A stretch of DNA of 64,000 nucleotides from an uncultured Oscillospiraceae bacterium (GTDB lineage: Bacteria; Bacillota; Clostridia; Oscillospirales; Ruminococcaceae), in assembly GCA_949737515.1 (NCBI GenBank), contig CATJCP010000191.1, forward strand, positions 1 through 64,000, in the 5' to 3' direction. Under the pieces are notes generated by a model. That model had not been told where the DNA came from. It saw only the letters and a list, made by a program, of their open reading frames with translations, and searched no databases. Of this stretch, positions 18,893-25,944 are shown piece after piece. A program made the position numbers and the translations under genes. Position 1 is the first letter of the stretch, and each line of letters begins with the position of its first letter.

Positions 18893-18927
18893 AAAATGGA
18901 GCGCCCTTTGAAAGGGTGCTTCATTTT
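18893..18927 (+). terminator. Intrinsic terminator after the M20 gene
   Basis: AAAATGGAGCGCCC-TTTGAAA-GGGTGCTTCATTTT. Confidence 0.8.
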
Positions 18928-18969
18928 GCCAGGCACCCAAGATCACATACAAGCGATAAGCCACAGTAT

Positions 18970-19066
18970 AGATAAACCAAAAGCAAAGAAAAAGCTTTGT
19001 CAACTTTCCCGAAAGTTGCGGGGGTCCTGGGGAAAGAGCCCCCAGGTCGCGCTCGCAAGCGCGAAA
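18970..19066. repeat. Cluster of consecutive intergenic hairpins (candidate interspersed element)
   Basis: CAACTTTC/GAAAGTTG, GGGGGTCCTGGGG/CCCCCAGG, TCGCGCT/AGCGCGA in series. Confidence 0.45.
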
Positions 19067-19117
19067 CTCTCCTACACAAACCAAATGCAGAATGAAAAAC
19101 CAAAAGAACTCCATCAA

Positions 19118-19203
19118 AAAAAGCCCGTCCTAGGCATTGTTCCGTTGGCGGAACCAGCTCCGACTTCATAAAAGGCGGAAAGGGAAAATAAGGCGGGCTT
19201 TTT
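19118..19203. repeat. Foldable intergenic element, multibranch hairpin
   Basis: Outer perfect stem AAAAAGCCCG/CGGGCTTTTT enclosing GTTCCG-TTGG-CGGAAC and a CCG..CGG arm. Confidence 0.5.
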
Positions 19204-19330
19204 CCCCCAGCGAAACATCTACTGTTTCGCGGACCGTCAGCTGGCGCCCAGAGCAAAGGATCTAGAGAAAATAACCCTCCTCGCTTCCCATCAAGCACAC
19301 GCAAAACCAAATTGTTTTCCACAAGGGGGA

Positions 19331-19774
19331 ATCAACATTTTTACTTTATGGGAACCCTCCAAAGGGGAACTTACAAAATGCGCGGCGGCATACATCTCCG
19401 CCTATGGCACAGAGCCATGGAACGAAACATACGAAACGGAAAAAATCCAACGGTATCTGTCCGCCTTCTGCGGATGCGGCGGCAGGAAGTGCTTTGCGGC
19501 GGCAAAGGACGGGGAAATCATCGGAATCGCCCTAATCATTGTCATCCCCAGCATCGACGGACCGTACTGGCGGATGGAGGATTTCTGCATTTCAGCGGAA
19601 AACCAGGGAAAGGGCTATGGAACCATATTCCTGAGGAACATCTTTGAGGAAGCGTCAAAATCGGGCTGTGATTCCATCCTTTTAGGGACGCAGAGGGATT
19701 TTCCCTCCCATAGATTTTATCTGAAAAACGGCTTCTCTGAAATAGAGTCTGTGTTGTTATACCATTCGGTTTAG
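19331..19774 (+). CDS. GNAT-family N-acetyltransferase lacking a canonical start codon (ATC/ATT start or start-codon loss)
   Basis: Continuous frame INIFTLWEPSKGELTKCAAAYISAYGTEPWNETYETEKIQRYLSAFCGCGGRKCFAAAKDGEIIGIALIIVIPSIDGPYWRMEDFCISAENQGKGYGTIFLRNIFEEASKSGCDSILLGTQRDFPSHRFYLKNGFSEI; SD-like AAGGGGG upstream. Confidence 0.75.
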   Translation: MNIFTLWEPSKGELTKCAAAYISAYGTEPWNETYETEKIQRYLSAFCGCGGRKCFAAAKDGEIIGIALIIVIPSIDGPYWRMEDFCISAENQGKGYGTIFLRNIFEEASKSGCDSILLGTQRDFPSHRFYLKNGFSEIESVLLYHSV

Positions 19775-19898
19775 GGGGAATCTATCTCCGGCTACGGCTG
19801 GACGGAATGCCAGAATGTTTTTCACTCAACACTTGAAAAAAAGCTTTCCATTTGTTACAATGTTAGTAGTACGATACATCATGAATGGAGGGTCATAG

Positions 19899-20516
19899 AT
19901 GAAAAAGGTCTGCGCGTTAATTTTTTGTACGCTGCTCAATGCCGCCTGCTTTGTATTTGGATGGTATCTAAGCCTGAACAATTATGGAAATACCTTTTTG
20001 TTCTATATTGGACCTGTTGTCTCTGTCCTGCTCTTTCTATTTCTGGGAAACCTTTTTTACAAGATCCTTCGTTTAAACCGAACAGCATTATGGATTACCA
20101 TGAATATTATGGGCGAGTATTTAGGATGGGTAGGGCTTTCATTCATGACAGAAGAAGCCCCTGCACTGCTGCCAAACTATTTTGGCTTTTTCCATGTTAT
20201 CTTTCTCCGGCTCTTTGTATTTCTTGTGGTTTGGGGTATTATATGGGCCGTTTCCCTGATCCTCCGCAGAATGCAGGAACGGGGCGTAAACCGTGCCAAG
20301 GTGCTTCTGAACTCTGCCGGGGTCCTGCTCTGCCTCCTGTCAGCGGCGGCAATGTGCTTCTCCCTCTTGTTTGACGGCATTTCCGAGGGGGAGGGCGCCA
20401 TCCTCCTCTTTCTTTCGGGAATCTATCTGATTGGTTATATCGCGTTTCAGGTACATAACAGGGAGCAGCGGAGAATTGGACAGGAGGAATACAGCGGATG
20501 GAGGAAGGCGGAATGA
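19899..20516 (+). CDS. Multi-pass membrane protein of unknown function
   Basis: Hydrophobic; N-terminal block MKK(V/I)CA..CTLLNAA.FV.GWYL.L..YGNTFLFY shared with next gene; RBS ATGGAGGG. Confidence 0.8.
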   Translation: MKKVCALIFCTLLNAACFVFGWYLSLNNYGNTFLFYIGPVVSVLLFLFLGNLFYKILRLNRTALWITMNIMGEYLGWVGLSFMTEEAPALLPNYFGFFHVIFLRLFVFLVVWGIIWAVSLILRRMQERGVNRAKVLLNSAGVLLCLLSAAAMCFSLLFDGISEGEGAILLFLSGIYLIGYIAFQVHNREQRRIGQEEYSGWRKAE

Positions 20517-21493
20517 AAAAGATCTGCGCCGCCGCCTGTACAACCCTTCTCAACGCCGCCTTCTTTGTATTGGGGTGGTATCTGCTTCTGAAAGGATACG
20601 GCAATACCTTCTTGTTTTATGTCAACCCCATCCTAACTGCGGTTACATTTTTACTGTTGGGAAACTTGTTCCGCAGGCGCATTGGACTGAGCCGGGTGGC
20701 GCTGTGGTTTTCCATGAACCTGCTGGGGGAGATTTTAGGCTGGATTGGACTGTTCCTGCTGTCCCCGGAAATGCTGCGCAATCTGGCGGGAGTATTCTTC
20801 ATTATGTTCTTCCGGATCTTTATGTTTGCCATTGTCTGGGGGGCTGTGGGCATTCCCTGGATGCTCTTCCGGCTGCTGCGGAATTGGGGTGAAAGCCGGG
20901 ACCGGAAGATTGTCCAACAGTCCCTGGCGGAGGCCGCCAATCCCTCCCCAGCTTCCCGGCCGGCCCGCCAAAGGAACCTGGAAAAATGGAAGGAACTGCT
21001 GAAAACTGTGGGGATAGGCCTGTGCGGACTGTCGGTTTTGCTGATGGGCTTTTCCTTCTACTACTTCTATCAGGAGCGTCCCGCCGAGGCGTATGAGGAC
21101 AAGGGCATATACACCTTCCAGGCTAAAAACGTCTACCCCACTCAGGTAAAGAACACCACCAGCCGCTACAACCGCCGCCAAACCACCCGGACAGTTTATA
21201 TTGTCGAATACCGGGCAGCAGAACACAGCGGCTACCGCTGGAAGGAAGAGGCCCCCGCCCAGTCTGTTGGAAAGCAGTGGATCCGGGAGGGGAAAACAAC
21301 CCAGCGCAGGGTGCTTTCCATCAAGGACACCAATCAATACATCACCATCGATCCCCAATACACGGCGGAAACCTATGTCAGCCGCAACAAGTGGAGATAC
21401 GCCTGGATCCTTCTGGCCTCAGCGGCCTATCTCACCTTTTATTCCATCTATCAGGTCCAGAAGCGGGAGAGAAAGCGGCTGGAAGAAGCTTAA
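20513..21493 (+). CDS. Paralogous membrane protein with added extracytoplasmic domain
   Basis: MKKICAAACTTLLNAAFFVLGWYLLLKGYGNTFLFY; ATGA overlap with upstream stop; soluble insert TFQAKNVYPTQVKNTTSRYNRRQTTRTVYIVEYRA... Confidence 0.8.
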   Translation: MKKICAAACTTLLNAAFFVLGWYLLLKGYGNTFLFYVNPILTAVTFLLLGNLFRRRIGLSRVALWFSMNLLGEILGWIGLFLLSPEMLRNLAGVFFIMFFRIFMFAIVWGAVGIPWMLFRLLRNWGESRDRKIVQQSLAEAANPSPASRPARQRNLEKWKELLKTVGIGLCGLSVLLMGFSFYYFYQERPAEAYEDKGIYTFQAKNVYPTQVKNTTSRYNRRQTTRTVYIVEYRAAEHSGYRWKEEAPAQSVGKQWIREGKTTQRRVLSIKDTNQYITIDPQYTAETYVSRNKWRYAWILLASAAYLTFYSIYQVQKRERKRLEEA

Positions 21494-21508
21494 CCTGATC
21501 CAAGACAC

Positions 21509-21549
21509 AAAAAATCCGCAAGCCTGCTTTACAGGCTCGCGGATTTTTT
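21509..21549 (+). terminator. Intrinsic terminator
   Basis: AAAAAATCCGCAAGCCTG-CTTTA-CAGGCTCGCGGATTTTTT. Confidence 0.85.
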
Positions 21550-21559
21550 ATAACGATAT

Positions 21560-22366
21560 CTAAGAAGGCTGAAACAAGCGGAACCAAACTGTCAGCACAA
21601 GGTATATAACCGGCTGGTGAACTACATAAATCAAAATCGTGCGCCTGCCGACAGCCGCCAGCGGCGGGATATGGGTTTGGTAGACAAACCCTGGGCACTT
21701 CCCAGCCCTCCAGATCCTTCCCCAAAACACACCGGCGAGGAAGAGAAAGAACCAGGGCAGCAGCGGATAGTAGTCAGAGGAAAAAAAGCTGGCGTTATGG
21801 AACCCCAGGGGAAACAAAAGGTTGGTCCGATAGAGAAAGGAGGGCAGGCCAACCGAAAACGCGCCAATCCCCAGCCTTCCCCATGAGATCCGGGAGGTCG
21901 CCGCAAATAAAAGGAGAGAGCCTGCGATACCGGCCCATGTAGGTATCCTTTCCAAAAGGGGATGCAGAACAGCGGCCAGTATCATGGACAGGCCCAAAAA
22001 GTGGAGGACGCCAAACAAAATGCGCTGCTCCGGCATGGCCAAAAGGGTGACGATGGTCATCCCCAAGGCCAGCGCAAAAACAATGATCCCCCGCCTCAGG
22101 TTGCTACGGGAGTAGGCGCAGGAGATACCGGAAATGACGATAAAGCTGTAGCCGATAAAACGCTGCAACAGAATGTAAAAGGGGGAGGAGAACAGGGGGA
22201 GCGGAACGCCGAATATGGCGTAAAGGTCATAGAAGGTGTGGTAAAGCAGCATACAGATCAGGGCAACACCCCGCCATTCATCCAAAAACCCCGCCCGCGG
22301 GGGCTTTTTTGGGGATTGCGGTGCTTTTGGATCCCCTTTCCGCCGGAACAGGCCGTCCATAGGCAC
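21560..22366 (-). CDS. Heparan-alpha-glucosaminide N-acetyltransferase-like membrane acyltransferase (DUF1624)
   Basis: GFLDEWRGVALICMLLYHTFYDLYAIFG; multi-TM; ILIYVVHQPVIYLVL C-terminus. Confidence 0.8.
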   Translation of the reverse strand: MPMDGLFRRKGDPKAPQSPKKPPRAGFLDEWRGVALICMLLYHTFYDLYAIFGVPLPLFSSPFYILLQRFIGYSFIVISGISCAYSRSNLRRGIIVFALALGMTIVTLLAMPEQRILFGVLHFLGLSMILAAVLHPLLERIPTWAGIAGSLLLFAATSRISWGRLGIGAFSVGLPSFLYRTNLLFPLGFHNASFFSSDYYPLLPWFFLFLAGVFWGRIWRAGKCPGFVYQTHIPPLAAVGRRTILIYVVHQPVIYLVLTVWFRLFQPS

Positions 22367-22429
22367 ATCCTCCTTTCTCCTCCCTGCCTACCGTCAAATA
22401 CAATGCAGGGACATCCCCCCATGCCAACT

Positions 22430-22993
22430 TTAAAATCCCGTGGGAATGATCGGCCTGAGCAGTTCCATGACACGGTCTGAATCGGACATCATAATCAGCA
22501 CCACATAGTTGCCCACCTCTTCCACCTCCGCATTCTGGGCGATGGTCAGGGCGTCGTATACGTCGTACTGCTCAAATTCCTGGACCCGGCGCAGGCGGAG
22601 GTCCTCCAGCTCCCGCTTGACCTCATAGATTGAATCTGAGGCCGGTTTGATCACATACAGGTCAGCAAGGCCAAAAGAGCCGCTGGAATACCGGATATAT
22701 GCGTCGTCTATGGTGGAGGGGGTCAGCTTTAACACCTCTTCGATCTCCTCTTCAGTGGGCTCCGATATGCTCTCCATCAGCAGGTCGGGAACCTCCTCAT
22801 AGATTTCCTCTAAAACCTTGTCCATTGCGCTGGGGTCAATATAATATTCCTCAAATAGATCTGTTCCCTGGGAGGAGGCGCTGCTCTGAGATACCCCTTC
22901 CTCCGGCTTACTGGAACACCCAGCAAGAGGTGCAGCCAAAAATAAAGTCATCAATGCGGCCAGGAGGGCCGCTTTTATCCTTTTTCGATCCAT
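22430..22993 (-). CDS. DUF4358-type lipoprotein
   Basis: Lipobox LAGCSSKPEE; YYIDPSAMDKVLEEI...YVIKPASDSIYEVKRELEDLRLRRVQEFEQYDVYDALTIAQNAEVEEVGNYVVLIMMSD. Confidence 0.8.
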   Translation of the reverse strand: MDRKRIKAALLAALMTLFLAAPLAGCSSKPEEGVSQSSASSQGTDLFEEYYIDPSAMDKVLEEIYEEVPDLLMESISEPTEEEIEEVLKLTPSTIDDAYIRYSSGSFGLADLYVIKPASDSIYEVKRELEDLRLRRVQEFEQYDVYDALTIAQNAEVEEVGNYVVLIMMSDSDRVMELLRPIIPTGF

Positions 22994-23136
22994 TGCATAC
23001 CTCATTTCCGTGATTGGCGGCGTATATTTATGTCGTTTACTACCGTCCTCTACTAGAAAATACAGACTTCCCTTATAAAATTATAGCCATATTTCTAAAA
23101 CTGTCAAGATTCGAGAAGAATAGGGACTAAAAAACC

Positions 23137-23190
23137 ATTGCTCCCCCTCCTGAACAGCCGTACGGCAGCCCATGAAGGGGGAGCAATTTT
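23137..23190 (-). terminator. Hairpin terminator
   Basis: ATTGCTCCCCCT...AGGGGGAGCAAT. Confidence 0.6.
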
Positions 23191-23207
23191 CACATAATTG
23201 AAAGGAT

Positions 23208-23687
23208 TCAGGATTTCAAAAGCTCCTCAATCCGCCTCTCAGCGGCGCCGGCCAGGGAACAAAAGGACAGCCGGATCAAAAGCTGGCCTCCTGCCGCCAT
23301 TCCCCCGGAAGCCAGCGCCAGCGGCCATACGCCGGTTATCCCCAACGCCAACATCAAAAGCCCTATCAGGAAAATGAGCAGGACAACCCCCATCCATATC
23401 AGCGAAAACATGGCCGCAGCTGGACGAATCTCCATCCGAAGCGCTATTTCACAGCCGTTCCCCCTTGGGATCACCCTTCCCCTGATCACCGGGAGAAAGG
23501 AGCTTCGGCAGCTGACGCGCTGGCAGATGGAAAAGCCGCCCCTGTCCACTCTGCCGGTAAACTCACAATTTTCCAAAAAGGGGCTGTACCGCGGCTGGGT
23601 GACAGACTGCAAAACCGAGCATACCTCCTCCGGGGTCTTGGAGGTTTTCAACAAAAGCTCCCGGGAGGGAAGAAAAATCATTTTCAT
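23208..23687 (-). CDS. Hypothetical membrane-anchored protein
   Basis: 159-aa ORF with two hydrophobic segments (MFSLIWMGVVLLIFLIGLLMLALGITGVWPLALASGGMAAG). Confidence 0.55.
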   Translation of the reverse strand: MKMIFLPSRELLLKTSKTPEEVCSVLQSVTQPRYSPFLENCEFTGRVDRGGFSICQRVSCRSSFLPVIRGRVIPRGNGCEIALRMEIRPAAAMFSLIWMGVVLLIFLIGLLMLALGITGVWPLALASGGMAAGGQLLIRLSFCSLAGAAERRIEELLKS

Positions 23688-23726
23688 TTCCGGACATCCC
23701 TTGTGAAAGGCCGTACTCCGCCCCTC

Positions 23727-24482
23727 CTACTTTTTCTCTACGGTCTCGATTTCCACCCACGCAGGGGAAAAGCCGCACTTTAAAGCGATCTTCCATGACC
23801 CAAGGTTGGAAAGACTGGTCCCGTAAAACGGAATCGCCCCCCGCCGGAACACCTCATCCTTCAGCAGCCCCACCAGCGCAGCGCCGATGCCCCGCCTCCG
23901 GCAGCCGGGCAGCACGTCTATGCCGATCTGCCACATCTTAGGGGTATCCGCCGAACATCCCGCCAGGCCGATAATGGAATCCCCCTCCATGGCAGCGACT
24001 GCCAGCATGTCCGGGCGCTTGGGATTAAATTCTTTGCAGAGGGCATTGGAAAAGGCCGGGTTCCCGTAAAGGCCCATTATGTCCTTCTGCTCAAACCATT
24101 TTACCTCAAAGGAGGGTTTTATCTCCAAAAATTCCGGAGTTGGCAGGAACATGTGGTGGCTGTCCCGCAGCGTCTGGCCGTACCGGTTCAGCTCCCCCTC
24201 AAGCCTGCACAGGTTGGGATGTTCAAACAGCCAGAATCCCCTTTTATCCTGGATAAACCCCTCCAGGAAGGGGTGCAGCTGCTGGTCGGCCATGAGCACC
24301 GCGCCGTCCCCCAGCGTCACCATGGTAAAGAAATACTTCCCCGGCCGGTATTCACGCCTTCCCGGTACAACCTCCGAAAGGGTGACAATATTCTCCGAAC
24401 CGGAAAGTTCCTCCGGCGTGCAGTTGTATTCCAGGGCGAGCTGATGGATCAGCTCATCTTCTATCTCCCGTCTGGTGAACAT
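23727..24482 (-). CDS. GNAT-family N-acetyltransferase
   Basis: MWQIGIDVLPGCRRRGIGAALVGLLKDEVFRRGAIPFYGTSLSNLGSWKIALKCGF; RBS AAAGGAGCGG before MFTRREIE. Confidence 0.85.
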   Translation of the reverse strand: MFTRREIEDELIHQLALEYNCTPEELSGSENIVTLSEVVPGRREYRPGKYFFTMVTLGDGAVLMADQQLHPFLEGFIQDKRGFWLFEHPNLCRLEGELNRYGQTLRDSHHMFLPTPEFLEIKPSFEVKWFEQKDIMGLYGNPAFSNALCKEFNPKRPDMLAVAAMEGDSIIGLAGCSADTPKMWQIGIDVLPGCRRRGIGAALVGLLKDEVFRRGAIPFYGTSLSNLGSWKIALKCGFSPAWVEIETVEKK

Positions 24483-24511
24483 AGCGGTCCGCTCCTTTCG
24501 CCTGTATGTTG

Positions 24512-25057
24512 TCATCTCCGGCGGTATCTGCGGATGTTCTCCTCCTGGATGGTTCTGCCCTGGGCGTCAATCCCCACAACCACCTTGAAATCCTCCACAT
24601 AATACCGCTTGATGGATTCGGTCCCCAAATCGGGATAGGCCAGCTCCTCCACTTCCTTTACAGCGTTGGCGCACAGGGCGGCGGCCCCGCCCACCCCCAG
24701 GAGATACAGCCCCTTATACTTCCGGCACATCTCCGCCACATAGGGGGCCCGGTCCCCCTTGCCAATACAGGCGGCCATCCCCTGCTGGAACATCATCTCC
24801 ACATAGGGATCCATCCGCGCGCTGGTGGTGGGGCCCAGAGGCCCGATGATCCGCCCGGGACCGGCCGGGCAGGGACCGCAGTAAAAGATGGTCTTGTCTT
24901 TTAAGTCTATGGGCAGGGGCAGCCCCTGTTCCACGGCCTCCCGGATGCGCCCGTGGGCCGCGTCCCTGGCAGTGTAGATGTTGCCGGTCAGCTCCAGAAC
25001 ATCCCCGATCTTAACAGATTCCCGCATTTCCAACGTAAAAGGCAGCGTTATTTTCAT
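24512..25057 (-). CDS. Class I fumarate hydratase (or tartrate dehydratase), beta subunit
   Basis: GDVLELTGNIYTARDAAHGRI; GPCPAGPGRIIGPLGPTTSARMDPY; GVGGAAAL. Confidence 0.92.
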   Translation of the reverse strand: MKITLPFTLEMRESVKIGDVLELTGNIYTARDAAHGRIREAVEQGLPLPIDLKDKTIFYCGPCPAGPGRIIGPLGPTTSARMDPYVEMMFQQGMAACIGKGDRAPYVAEMCRKYKGLYLLGVGGAAALCANAVKEVEELAYPDLGTESIKRYYVEDFKVVVGIDAQGRTIQEENIRRYRRR

Positions 25058-25085
25058 ATGTATCTCCCATCCTTTCGGTTATGGC

Positions 25086-25931
25086 CTACAGCACAGCCTG
25101 GGCATGGCGGCAGGCGTGGCATTGGAAGGTTATGGCCAGGGGCAGGCAGGCGATGTGGGTGGGATACGCCTCGACGTGGACGTCCAGGGCAGTGACCGTC
25201 CCTCCCATTCCCAGGGCCCCGATGCCGGAGTCGTTGATCTCCTTCAAAAGCTCCTCCTCCAGCTCCGCCAGATGGGGCTGGGGATTCCGGTTCCCGATCT
25301 CCCGCCGGAGCGCCTGTTTGGAGAGGACGGCGGCCTTGTCCATGGTCCCGCCAATGCCAATGCCGATGACTAAGGGCGGGCAGGGCTTTCCGCCCGCGTA
25401 ATCCACCGCGTCCAGCACCGCCTTTTTAATGCCCTCCACTCCGTCGGCAGGGGTCAGCATAGACACATGGCACATGTTCTCGCTCCCCGCTCCCTTGGGC
25501 AGCACCGTTATGGTCACCTGGTCTCCGGGGACGATTTCAGTGTGGAGGACTGCCGGGGTGTTGTCCCTAGTGTTGACCCGCCGGATGGGGTCGGCCACCA
25601 CCGACTTGCGAAGATACCCGTCCTGATATCCCTGGCGGACACCCTCGTTGACCGCCTCCATCAGAGGCTCCCCTTCCCAGCAGACCTCTTGGCCGATCTC
25701 CATAAAGATGAGGGTCATACCAGTATCCTGGCAGCAGGCAAGGTTGTTCTTATCGGCGTAATCGGCATTTTCAATCAGCATATCCAGAATTTCCTGGCAG
25801 AGGGGGGACTCCTCCCGCCTGCGGGCGTCCTTTAAGGCATCCGTCACATTGGGGCTGAGGTGCTGGCACGCCTGAATACACAGCCCCCGTATCACCGGAA
25901 TCAGCTCCTTGGTGTTTAAAACTCTCATCAT
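25086..25931 (-). CDS. Class I fumarate hydratase (or tartrate dehydratase), alpha subunit
   Basis: LACCQDTGMTLIFMEIGQEV; VLPKGAGSENMCHVSMLTPADG; GIGIGGTMDKAAVLSKQAL; RBS AGGAGG. Confidence 0.92.
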   Translation of the reverse strand: MMRVLNTKELIPVIRGLCIQACQHLSPNVTDALKDARRREESPLCQEILDMLIENADYADKNNLACCQDTGMTLIFMEIGQEVCWEGEPLMEAVNEGVRQGYQDGYLRKSVVADPIRRVNTRDNTPAVLHTEIVPGDQVTITVLPKGAGSENMCHVSMLTPADGVEGIKKAVLDAVDYAGGKPCPPLVIGIGIGGTMDKAAVLSKQALRREIGNRNPQPHLAELEEELLKEINDSGIGALGMGGTVTALDVHVEAYPTHIACLPLAITFQCHACRHAQAVL

Positions 25932-25944
25932 CTTTTCCTCCTGG

